NCBI GenBank assembly: GCA_029851415.1
Contig: CM056741.1
Coordinates: forward strand, 62,858,282-62,922,281
DNA length: 64,000 nt
Direction of reading: 5' to 3'
Origin: Eretmocerus hayati
Lineage: Eukaryota; Arthropoda; Insecta; Hymenoptera; Aphelinidae
The first letter of the stretch is position 1, and each line of letters begins with the position of its first letter. Both the position numbers and the translations under genes were made by a program. Below are positions 43,740 through 55,093 of the stretch, piece by piece. The notes beneath the pieces were generated by a model. That model had not been told where the DNA came from, did not search any database, and was given only the letters and a program-made list of their open reading frames with translations.

Positions 43740-46700
43740 TCTATGGTTCTGTGGAGTTTCGGGTCCATTAAAACTATTTGCAACCCACAGTGGCGTCATA
43801 ACTGCGCAGATAACTGCTCAAAGCTCGATTTCGCCCTGTTTTGGGCCCCATAGCCGAGGGTGCTGACTGGTAATAAATTCTCTGGGCATCAAAGATAGTA
43901 CGTAACTACTTGATCTAGGGTTCTGTAGAGTTTCGGTTCCATTGGATCATCTTACAACCCACATTGGCGTCATAACTGCCCAAAGCTTGATTTTGCCCTC
44001 TTTTGGGCCCCATAGCCAAGGGTGCTGACTGGTAATAAAATCTCTGGGCATCATTAATGTTACATAACTACTCGATCTAAGGTTCTGGAGAGTTTCGGAT
44101 CCATTGAACATCCAAACAACCCACAGTGGCGTCATAACTGCGCAGATAACTGCTCAAAGCTCGATTTTTCCCTGTTTCGGGCCTCATAGCCGAGGGTTCT
44201 GGCTAGTAATAAATCCTCTGGGCATCATCAATGGAACATGACCGTTTGGTTTCAGATTCTGTAGAGTTTCGGGTCCATTGGAACATCCTCCAACCCACAG
44301 TGGCGTCATAACTGTGCAGATGACTGCTCAAAGCTCGATTTCGCCATGTTTTGGGCCCCATAACCGAGGGTGCTGATTGGTAATAAATTCTCTGGGCATC
44401 ATTAATGGTACATGACTACTTGATCTAAGGTTCTGTCGAGGTTCGGGTCCATTAGAACATCCTCCAACCCACAGTGGCGTCATAACTGGGCAGATAACTG
44501 CTCAAAGCTCGATTTTTCCCTGTTTCGGGCCTCATAGCCGAGGGTGCTGACTGGTAATAAATCCTCTGGGCATCATCAATGGTACATGACCACTTGATCT
44601 ACGGTTCTGTCGAGTTTCGGGTCCATTGGAACATCCTCCAACCCACAGTGGCGTCATAACTGCGCAGATAACTGCTCAAAACTCGAATTCGCCCTGTTTT
44701 GGGCCCCATAGCCGAGGGTGCTGACTGGTAATGAATTCTCTGCGCATCATTGATGGTACATAATCACTTGATCTACGGTTCTGTCGAGTTTCGGGTCCAT
44801 TGGAACATCCTCCAACCCACAGTGGCGTCATAACTGGGCAGATAACTGCTCAAAGCTCGATTTCGCCCTGTTTCGGGCCTCATAGCCGAGGGTGCTGACT
44901 GGACATAAATTCTCTGGGCATCATCAAGGTACATGACCACGTGATTTAAGATTCTGTAGAGTTTCGGGTCCATTGGAACATCCTCCAACTCACAGTGGCG
45001 TCATAACTGGGCAGATAACTGCTCAAAGTTCGATTTTTCCCTGTCTCGGGCCTCATAGCCGAGGGTGCTGACTGATAATGAATTATCTGGGCATCATGAA
45101 TGGTACATAACCACTTGATCTACGGTTCTGTCGAGTTTCGGGTCCATTGGAACATCCTCCAACCCACAGTGGCGTCATAACTGCGCAGATAACTGCTCAA
45201 AACTCGAATTCGCCCTGTTTTGGGCCCCATAGCAGAGGGTGCTGACTGGTAATGAATTCTCTGCACATCATTGATGGTACATAACCACTTGATATACGGT
45301 TCTGTCGAGTTTCGGGTCCATTGGAACATCCTCCAACCCACAGTGGCGTCATAACTGGGCAGATAACTGCTCAAAACTCGATTTTTCCCTGTTTCGGGCC
45401 TCATAGCCGAGGGTGCTAACTGGGCATAAATTCTCTGGGCATCATCAATGGTACATGACCACGTGATTCAAGATTCTGTAGAGTTTCGGGTCCATTGGAA
45501 CATCCTCCAACCCACAGTGGCGTCATAACTGCGCAGATAACTGCTCAAAACTAAAATTCGCCCTGTTTTGGGTCCCATAGCCGAGGGTGCCGACTGGTAA
45601 TGAATCCTCTGGGCATCATTAATGGTACATAACCACTTGATCTACGGTTCTGTCGAGTTTCGGGTCCATTGGAACATCCTCCAACCCACAGTGGCGTCAT
45701 AACTGGGCAGATAACTGCTCAAAGCTCGATTTTTCCCTGTTTCGGGCCTCATAGCCGAGGGTGCCGACTGGGCATAAATTCTCTGGGCATCATGAATGGT
45801 ACATGACCACGTGGTTTAAGATTCTGTAGAGTTTCGGGTCCATTGGAACACCCTACAACCCACAGTGGCGCCATAACTGTGCAGATGACTGCTCAGAGCT
45901 CGATTTCGCCCTGTTTGAGGCCCCATAGCCGAGGGTGCTGACTGGTAATAAATTCTCTGGGCATCATCAATGAAACGTGACCACTTGATCTAAGGTCCTG
46001 TCGAATTTCGGGTCCTATGGATTATCTCACAACCCACAGTGGCGTCATAACTGCGCGCATAACTGCCCAAAGCTCGATTTTGCCCTCTTTTGGGCCCCAT
46101 AGCCGAGGGTGCTGACTGCTAATAAATTGTCTGAGCATCATCAATGGTACATAACCAATTGATCTGAGGTCCTGTCGAGTTTCGGGTCCATTGGAACATC
46201 CTACAACCCACAGTGGCGTCATAACTGCGCAGATAACTGCTCAAAGCTCGATCTCGCCCTGTTTTGGACCCCATAGCCGAGGGTCCTGACTGGTAATAAA
46301 TCCTCTGGGCATCAGAGATAGTACGTGACTACTCGATCTAGGGTTCTGTGAAGTTTCGGATTCATTGGATCATCTTACAATCCACAGTGGCGTCATAACT
46401 GCGCGGATAACTGCCCAAAACTCGATTTTGCCCTCTTTTGGGCCCCATAGCCGAGGGTGCTGACTGGGAACAAATTCTCTGGGCATCATTAATGGTACAT
46501 AACCACTTGATCCACGGTTCTGTCGAGTTGCGGGTCCATTGGAACATCCTCCAACCCACAGTGGCGTCATAACTGTACAGATAACTGCTCAAAGCTCGAT
46601 TTTTCCCTGTTTCGGGCCTCATAGCCGAGGGTTCTGACTGGTAATAAATTCTCTGGGCATCATCAATGGTACATGACCACTGAATCTGAGATTCTGTAGA

Positions 46701-46867
46701 ATTCCCGGTCCATTGGAACATCCTACAACCCACAGTGGCGTCATAACTCCGCAGATAACTGCTCAAAGCTCGATTTCGCCTGGTTTTGGGCCCCATAGCC
46801 GAGGGTGCTGACTGGTGATAAATTCTCTGGGCATCATCAATGGTACATAACCACTTTATCTAAGGTT
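43740..46867 (-). repeat. satellite array, about 18 units of ~174 bp
   Basis: The recurring block ACCCACAGTGGCGTCATAAC appears about every 174 bp from 43783 to 46733, with other constant blocks TTTCGGGTCCATTGGAACAT and CATAGCCGAGGGTGCTGACT. Read on the minus strand the unit is 58 codons long and open in several runs (for example 46796-46362), because 174 is divisible by three. Confidence 0.92.
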
Positions 46868-47407
46868 CCGTATGCGATGGAATTTTTTCATTCGCACGTT
46901 ATTGTACAGAGGTAGCTCAGTCTATCATATATTCCTCATCTCGCCCCGCTCCAGCTCTCGTCCAGCCTCAGGCTCAAATATCGGTTTCCTCTTGGTCTCG
47001 GGACTATCTCTACTATACCTTTCGAGAGTAAAAAAAATGTAATAAAATCCCGTGTAGTTCTGAGTGTCCTCGAAGCTACGCCTGTATATGGTGTTCGCTA
47101 GCGTAAGCTTACGCTAGCGAAAACCATCATATTCCAGCTGAATCATATCACACGCATATTTTGAGGACATATTCTAAGAGTAATGAAAAAGTTATAAAAG
47201 ATGAGCTATTGCACATTCCCGTACGATCTTTCACCGGCCACGTGTTCGCTAGCGTCAGCTTCCGCTAGCGAAAACTCTCGTATTTCGGGCCCATGACCGG
47301 TAATAAATTTTTTTCTTCGGTAATGATTTAGTAATAAAATAGTAATCAAAAGTGAAATTGGTTTGGGCCCGATTTGTGAGTTAGTGTTTGCTAGCTCCAG
47401 GTACCCG

Positions 47408-48060
47408 AAATAAACAAGAAACCATGTCGAGTATTCTTCGAACAAGGCCAGGATCTTCAGGTTTAGAATAGGATAAAGATGGAATGATTCTGTTTCAGCT
47501 GAATCGGGTGTATTCGTATAATACATCTCGGGCGGTTTCGCGGGGTCTTTCTTATTCGTTGTTTATGAAATCCAGAATTCGAAATGATAAAATTGAAGAA
47601 ATAAAAGACAGAAGTCAAAATTTTGATAACGATATTTCTAACTCGATATTTTTTTATGAGAATGTAGAGTTAATCACTCGTTGCTCTTACATGGAAATTA
47701 AATTGCCTGATGACACTCGGAAATGTCATGCTCTCAATTTTTATTATCATATCATTTATAATAATATTATTCACGAGAGAGCAACGAGTGATTCGCTCTA
47801 CATTCTAATAAAAGAATATCAATTTGGAAAAATCGTTATCAAAGTTTTTGACATCTGTCTTTTATTCCTTCAGTTTTATCATTTCAAATTTTGGATCCAA
47901 AAAAAACAAATAAGGAAGACCCCGCGAAATTGCCCGAGATGTCTTATACAAATACATCCGATTCAGGTGAAACGAAATCATTCCATCTCCATCCTATATA
48001 TTCTAACCCTGACGATCCTGGCCTAGTTCGAATGATACTCGACATGGTTTCTTGTTTAAT
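47408..48060. mobile_element. 650-bp hairpin abutting the giant foldback
   Basis: Arms of about 290 bp (AAACAAGAAACCATGTCGAG at the left tip and its complement at the right tip) are centred near 47735. A 180-codon frame (47484-48026) crosses the centre and is a by-product of the palindrome. Confidence 0.82.
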
Positions 48061-48694
48061 TCGTTGCTTTCAAGAGTTGAAACTATGTCATACAGTTGAT
48101 TCAAATGATTGCTCATTTTTACTGTAAAAGCCCTGTAAGAATGAATCAGTTCTGAGGGACAAACTCATACTCGCCAAGTTATACTTTTGAAAGAAAGTGA
48201 ATGGAGAGGGGTGATGATAAAAAGTACAGAAATCGACATACACTAGTGGTCAAATTGTAGGTTTTTTCAAGATCTTCAAAATGGCCACTTGTAAAAGTCG
48301 ATTATCACATATTTAGTAGGAGCTAGATCACTTCGAAGCAAGCTCGAAAATCGCTAAAATCTGCTCTTAACCGACAGCTCCCAGAAGTTGCTAGGCTGAA
48401 TAATCGAGCTTGGAAAATGTTTTTCATGAAAGTATTAGTTCTACTGAGGGAAACGCGCCGAAGTACGCTCGGAAAGATTAAGTATAGTGGAAGCAAAAAT
48501 TTCCTCAGAATAGGCTATAAAAGAGCCTAAAATGGACCATTTTAGGCCCTAGGACTCATGGAAGCCTTCGAAAAAATGTAGAAAAGATTTTTTCGTACCA
48601 ATTCAACATAGTACTAAGCGAAAAAAATTTTTTGGGATGTTTTCTAGATCCCCCTGGTGCAGCCATTCGGGGAAATGCTCCGAAATTTCCCATA
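48061..48694. other. intergenic, unassigned
   Basis: Nothing recognised. Confidence 0.45.
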
Positions 48695-48696
48695 TA

Positions 48697-49477
48697 CAGT
48701 GAAATCCGGTGGATACGAAAACACTTCATACGAAATAACGCTTATAACGAAAGAAGTACTCTGTTCTGTGAATTCCTTATACTAAGTCCTTGATACTCTT
48801 ACCGTATTTACCTGATTATAAGACGCACCCCACCGCTTTGGAAGAAAAATCGGAAAATGATAAGAACCTGTAAATAAGACGTAATCATTGACTGAGTCTC
48901 GAGAATAGTTATGAACAAAAAAATTCAGAACTGAAGAAAAAATGAAAAAGGAGGAATTCATCCGTTTAAACAGTATATTTAATGCTTTTTTCTGACCACT
49001 TACACTGACTCCATGATAATCACCTCGTTCAGCTGTTGAACGATTGAGATTCAATAGTGTACTAAATATCGACCGATCGAACATTGATCCTCATATGTGT
49101 GAATACCGATATTACAACGTTACCTATGATAACGATTTCTTAGTGGTTGCTTTGATTGAAAAACGTCCACAAACTCAGAAATCACGTGAGCTAGCTGCGG
49201 ATGTTTGCGAGCGTTCATACGAATGCAAACACAATTGAAGGACTACACAGCTGAATTTTGCGATACATTGTTGGTGCATCTTGTAATGGGGGCTGTCAGG
49301 GAGTTTGTTCACGAAGAAAATATTAAGCACCTATAGATAAGACGCGACTTTCTTTTGTAGTGAAAAAACGGATTTTTTGGTGCGTCTTATAACCAGGTAA
49401 ATACGGTAATATGAAATACGGATAAGACAAAAGGATTTTCCCGGTCCCTTGAGTTTTGTCTTAATCGGACTCAACTG
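48697..49477. mobile_element. pogo-like MITE, interrupted by a second element
   Basis: The ends are CAGTGAAATCCGGTGGATAC and a diverged complement (TCTTAATCGGACTCAACTG), flanked by TA (48695-48696, 49478-49479). Without the nested element its length is about 174 bp. Confidence 0.75.
48802..49406. mobile_element. 605-bp TA-flanked TIR element nested in the pogo-like MITE
   Basis: The ends are CCGTATTTACCTGATTATAA and its complement (two mismatches), flanked by TA (48800-48801 and 49407-49408). It is a Tc1/mariner-type non-autonomous element. No transposase frame. Confidence 0.85.
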
Positions 49478-49479
49478 TA

Positions 49480-50344
49480 CTATGATGAAGGAAAGTACAG
49501 TGGCTGTGGAGAGTTTCGACTGAAATCATCAACTTTTCATCAAATAGAGAGAGAATAAATCGGGGGGAGCGGGATCCTCCTCGATCGAGTTAGTGATTTG
49601 CGGCAAAGATTATTTCGATGCTGGACAGGATTTGGAGGCTCATTGCGTGGTAATTAATCCTTTCTCGAGTGATGAACCCACATCCTAGGAATATACAAAG
49701 CTCAATTTTTATGCCAAGCAAAGATATTCCAAGTTGGAGATGGACTTGATCATAGAGATATAATGACTTGATACTTGTGGTTAGCCAGATCTAACTCAAG
49801 AAATAATCGTAGACTTTTTTCCGCATAAATTTTATCTATTGCAACCAAATACTGCAGGAATAGTCATTTTTGCACCGATTTCCTGAGGTTACTGGTCGCT
49901 TCCGAGCTTTTTGATCTCGGACCGAGTCCTAGACGAGGGTCGCAACAATACCAAGAAAGTGAAGAACCTTATGAATGAGCCGCGAAGAATCGTTTATTGA
50001 CTTTTTCGAGGCTTCCAGCCGTCTTCACAATGCGAGACTGACTGAACGTCTTGAAAAGCCATTTCCTCCGTTTACATCAACAAGTAACCGTACATACCCC
50101 GTTATGGAAAATTGAAGATTCTTTCTATCTCGGTACACGATATACTAATTATCGCTGAAATTTAGAATCGCCGCATTCAGACGCGATTTTAGGGTTTTTG
50201 TAACGAGAAAATACATCTGCACTTCGCTTGCAAATCCATTTTGACAACTAGAGGACTTGTCTGTCCCGGTTTCCGAAACGGGCTCACAGCACTCAGTACG
50301 GAACTGAAAAAAATGGGCTTGCAAGCAAAATAAGGATGTATTCT
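49480..50344. other. intergenic, unassigned
   Basis: No gene or bounded repeat was recognised. A CCCTCGTCTAGGACTCGGTCCGAG-like block near 49900-49950 loosely resembles the complement of sequence near 52845-52870 inside the copy B insertion. Confidence 0.4.
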
Positions 50345-51485
50345 GTACGAATCGTCACGAATCTTCGAGAGAAATCGTATCAGCTCGTCATTTTAAGCAA
50401 TTGTCGAACTGAGAATTCTCCATACATTGCTTATGGAGAAATTCAGTGACTCCTCGTTTTTTTGCTTCTCTGCGGTTTTCTCGCAAATATTCAGAAGAGG
50501 TGGGTAACAACAAAAATGTCACGAGCACGTTTTTATTGATTCCTTAAAGATCTACAAGATCATCACAAAACTCCAGAGAGTTGCAGTATCATGTAAAGAG
50601 TCCCGAGTTTTTTAAGATAAACCTCGCGCTTTCTGTTAATCTTCTACTATTTTCTTCAATACCATCAAGAAAGCCTGCGTTTCTCGATCAATCTAACTAC
50701 GCCATCTTGTAGATCTTTGAAAAATCTATAAAAAAGTATTCGTGACATGTGCGGCTGTAACTCACTTCTCCCGAGTATTTGCGAGAAAACTGCGAGAATG
50801 TGGAAAAAACGGAGAGTCACTGAATTTCTTCATGCCCCTAGCTAGGATAAGCTTGACAAAAATAACAGTTACAAAACTGAGAAAATGGTGTTTTTGTACA
50901 AATCGTCGTGAATTCAACCTAATTTTGAGCGAGATCGTATCAGCTCGCCGTTTCGAGTAATTGTCAAACTAAGAATCCCCCATACATTTTTTATGGAGGA
51001 ACTCAGTGACTCCTCTTTATCTTCACATCCTCGCAGTTTTCTCGCAAATACTCAGAAGAAGTGAGTCATAGCAAAACATGTTAGGAATACTTATTTATAG
51101 ATCTTTGAACGATCTACTTGATAACGTAGTTAGATTAGTTGAGACTCAGGCTTTTTTGATGGCATTGAAGGAAATAGTAGAAAACTAGCAGAAAGCGCGA
51201 GGTTCTTTTGCGAGAAACTTGGGCTTTTTACATGATACTGCAATCCATTTGAATTTCGTGATGAATCTACCTACATCATCTTGGACATCTTCAAGAAAAT
51301 CTCTAAATACGATTTCGTAATATTTTTTGCTATCACCCGCCTCTTCTGAGCATTTGCGAGAATACCGCGAAGAAGCGAAGAAAACGAAGAGTCGCTGACT
51401 TTCTCCATAAGCAATGTATGGAAAATTCTTAGTTTGACAATCACTCGGAGGGCGGGCTGATACGATTTCGCTCGAAATCAGGTTG
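50345..51485. repeat. ~1.1-kb hairpin repeat, complete copy
   Basis: Left arm (about 50345-50830) and right arm (about 50990-51485) are inverted repeats centred near 50915. The loop contains an extra copy of the arm's outer segment (GTATCAGCTCG...CATACATT), so the structure is layered. In copy A only the part right of 2316 survives. Confidence 0.7.
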
Positions 51486-52652
51486 AATTCGTGACAAGGC
51501 GGAAAAGAACACCCCTTCTTCAGTTTTTGTTGTCATTTTTGTTAAACTCATCCCCGCCAGGGGCGGTGCACTATTATGCAATTTCATAGGCACCTAAACC
51601 TCGGAACACAGAGAATTGGTTCTTGGTACGCATCATGAATCAACTTTAAATTTAGGGTGCTACTCTAAAATAAGCTGTCCATACTTTGATGCAAATCCGT
51701 TTCCGGAATTCCGGCTGTACCTGCGCGGGCTGAACTGCTGATTTGATTTATGATATTTGAAGTCGTACCATTCGAAATGCGGGTCTGCGTTCGAGTCCTG
51801 TTGACTCTGCATGTGAGTAGAAGTGGGATTCAAGACTCGAAAGTGAGATGTATACAGGAAAACAGAATTAACGTTTCGAATCTTCAGATTGCCGTGTCAA
51901 AGGCGAGTTATTATCTCGAATATTCCTAGCATAGTTGTTCACGAACAGAGTATATCCTAGAATGATGCCACGGAAATTATTAAAAGCCCATGAAACTTCG
52001 GCGAACTTACAATGAGTACACAAAGGATACTTCCTGCGCAATCATAGAGGGTAGAATATCTTTCCTATCCATTCTTCAGGTTCCCGGGTACAGGTTCTCA
52101 ACAATGTATCATATCAAAGTACTGATTAAAACAAAGCGAATGTAATTTCGTAAGATAGGAGTTTATGCGAAAAGACTATTTCACGAGTAATCTCAGATTT
52201 ACGGCTAAATTGCTCCAGTTCTCCCATCACAGTTTGATTCCACGATTTCATGGTTCATTCTTGATGCTCTCTCATAATGAGAGACCTGGGGGAAGATGAA
52301 TGTTCTTTTCTTATGGAATTTCAACTTCGTAAATATTTTAAGATATTTTAAACTCTCATAGCGAATGTTCAGAAAAAGCTTGTTTAAATTCATCTTGGAG
52401 TCAATTTCTTTCATTGGAAATTCGTATGACAACCGCACTTTGAATTATGATCGTCGGCGTAATCTGAGTAGGCTATCAACCAGAAAATTCTTTATACATT
52501 CATAAAAGTCTGCACGTACGCCATTCGATGCACAAAAATTATTCAAATATCATATTGAAGATTTGGAAAGAAATTATGTAATTATGTCATACAGTTAACT
52601 TGCTTTCTGTGTTCAACAGGGCGAATGCATCGCTTCATCGCTCAAGCGTTAA
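51486..52652 (+). other. 5' flanking region of gene B
   Basis: Collinear with 3185-4335 of copy A and non-coding in both. A ~90-bp insertion near 51721-51815 contains a GTTCGAGTCC motif like a tRNA B-box, but I could not fold a tRNA. Confidence 0.55.
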
Positions 52653-54378
52653 TAAATTCTTCTCAGGAACAAACTCACCTGAACCGAGGATAGCGTACGC
52701 TGTGTTCGTGCAAAGTTATCTTCTGAATTTATGAAATTATCCATTCAAGAGGAAGAAACATACTCTCCGTTGAGCCATGTATAATAGTATTTTTCGATTC
52801 GAGGGTGGGAAGTTTGGTTTTGCTTTTCGAGTGATTGTTTTCGGCCCGAGCCCTGGCGAGGGTCGAAATTAGCACAAGTAAAGCAAAAAAACTTCACGCC
52901 CGAGTATCGAAATACGTTTTTCGATCGACTGGGCGTAAAGTAAATGAAAACTACCGTGCGTAAAGCAGTGCTTTACGCACAGTCGATCGAAAAATACTTT
53001 TATGCAACGCTGTGCGTAAAGCTGTGCAAAAAGTTAACTTTCTATGCAAGGTACCCGTGCCGAAATAAATGCGGAAAGTCATTATCGCACGGCTAAGTGT
53101 GCGAGAAAGTAACTTTCTCACTATGTTTGACAAAACGTAGTGAGAAAGTGAAATCTGTGCAAAAATGAATCCATTGAAATTCTCATAGGAAATTGAAAAC
53201 TTAGAAAAAAAAATTCAATGAATCAACGTCGGAGTCAACCGTACATGCCAATGTGTTTTTAGGAGGCGAATCCAAACCCTTCGATTACTCATCGTTTTAT
53301 ATGAATTATATTTTCATCTTTAGTCCAAAAATACTTTTGGTGGATAAAGATATCCATGAATTCCAAAACCATCTTTTGAAATGTATTTTGATGATTGATC
53401 ACCATTACACATAGTTGGATGAATTGCCATAATTGAATTTGTTGAAATTTGGCGATACTTTTGAGCAACGACGTAATACGCGATATGAACAAGAGATTTT
53501 TTTTTATACATTTTTCAGAACTTTATTTTAGTCGGGGGGCTTCGCCCCCCGGGCGCCCGTCCCGTACCGCCGACTTCCGAGAAGAGCTTGTCAATCGAGC
53601 GGCTGTGACGCATGGTTTTACACTCAGAGCCAAAAATTTGACTACAACATCGTATGTAGCGAATGGACTGGGACTATGACATACAGGGAACATGAATCGA
53701 AATACAGCTCTTTTCTTGCAAACTCGTGTATAAATTCATTGGACCCGCTCATTGCCTCGTATATACGACTATTTCATTCAAGTCCTGACTGTGAATTTTT
53801 TTTAAAATCGTGGAGGCACAGTTTTCCGCACAGGCTGTATAAAATAGTATAATCAACGCGGGCGAAAAGTTCCCGCACTTGTGTCCGGAACCGCGCGAGA
53901 AAGTGATATCGTGCGAGAAAGTTACTTTCTCGCACTCTTTCCGGACACTCGTGCGGGAATCTCCCTTTTCGCCCATGTTGCTTAATGTACTAATTTTGAC
54001 ACACTGTGCGAGAAAGTAACTCCTCCGCACTGATTTTCCGCTTTCTCTCACCGTTTGTCAAAAAATAGTATTCGATAGACGGATGTAAAACTTATTTTTC
54101 CACCCTTGTATCGAAATGTACTATTTTGTCACTCATCCGTAAATGAAATTTGTTTGTAGACCTACGGTCGAAACACTGATGTACATATTCATGATCAAGA
54201 AATGTTCTAGAACAATAAACTTCAAAACTTGATCTTTGTATCTACATTAGTGGTCTCACTTCCACTTCAAAAAGAAGCTGCATTCTGCTCAATAATCATC
54301 TATCAAGTACTAGTGTCGTTGTTGAGACTTACATTAAGCCACAGATTCCTGATTATTTCACAAGTATTCCTATCATTT
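52653..54378. mobile_element. copy-B-specific 1.7-kb insertion upstream of gene B
   Basis: Copy A runs straight across this point (AAGCGTTGATTTCTGTCAG near 4330). The insert has many short palindromes such as GTGCGTAAAGCAGTGCTTTACGCAC-like (near 52956) and GCGAGAAAGTTACTTTCTCGC-like (near 53935), and a GC-rich stretch at about 53530-53580. I cannot name the element and no coding domain is visible. Confidence 0.5.
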
Positions 54379-54983
54379 ATGTCAGAAAATGAAACTTATT
54401 TAAGACCTACGGTCACGACGATCTGATTAGATATTAAATTTGGTCTGAACTGCTGTCTTATTTGAGCCACATTCGATCATTTTTTTGTACATGATTGGTG
54501 TACAAATCAAGTTGAAATTTTTCTCTAAAGTTGTTGACGTGCGACCAAATTTTATTTGAACAAAAGGGAGAGCTTCGTTATTGAAATGTGATTCACGTCC
54601 TCAAATTAGTATTGGAGAAATTATAGGATAAGTCGTACTCAAGCTCACTCGCCGAATCATTTTAACTGTTCTTCCACGCGATATTAGACAAGAACTATAT
54701 TCTAAATGCGCGGTTTCCCACCCAATCACTCATTCTATACCATGGATTTATTTTTGGGATTAACGAGTTTCTAAGGCTACGGTTGGTTTAACGTCGAATA
54801 ATTTTTATTTTTGGGTAAACTTTTGGTTGATCTTGAAATCCCTAAACAGTATCGAGAACAACACGCGTGTCAACCCCTCCTTACGTAAGAAATTATCCTA
54901 ATATTGATTTAACAGTGGATCGAGACGACTGATTATTGGCACAAGTGTGTGGAGTGATGAAAATATTTACTGCTGTCGTACTT

Positions 54984-55017
54984 ATAAATAAGGACACAGT
55001 CTCGTTTGTCTTCATTA
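54984..55017 (+). promoter_or_regulatory. TATA-box promoter of gene B
   Basis: TATAAATA at 54984-54991, 59 bp before the ATG, with the CTTCATTATTGGGATT stretch following as in gene A. Confidence 0.75.
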
Positions 55018-55042
55018 TTGGGATTCCAGACCAACAACTGAG

Positions 55043-55093
55043 ATGGCGTTCAAAATAACCATCCCTTCTTTTCTTGCCTACTTGTTGTTAGTG
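55043..55093 (+). CDS. gene B exon 1: signal peptide exon
   Basis: Seventeen codons with one Gly-to-Ala change and one silent change from gene A; donor GTGAGT. Confidence 0.87.

Larger units (their letters stand above)
41832..47406. mobile_element. giant 5.6-kb foldback element with satellite-bearing arms
   Basis: The outer arms 41832-42373 and 46868-47406 are near-identical inverted repeats of about 540 bp. Inside them, ~174-bp satellite units run in + orientation on the left (42430-43180, about four) and in - orientation on the right (43740-46860, about eighteen), so the whole element is one asymmetric palindrome around a unique spacer (about 43180-43735). Long inverted repeats containing direct repeats fit a Foldback-type element. 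No transposase is visible. Confidence 0.85.

Noticed and set aside
47484..48026. 180-codon frame
   Set aside because: It spans the centre of an inverted repeat, so its two halves are mirror images of one sequence; no coding signal.
51721..51815. tRNA-like B-box (GTTCGAGTCC) in a copy-B insertion
   Set aside because: Neither a T-stem nor an acceptor stem pairs properly; at most a tRNA-derived SINE relic.
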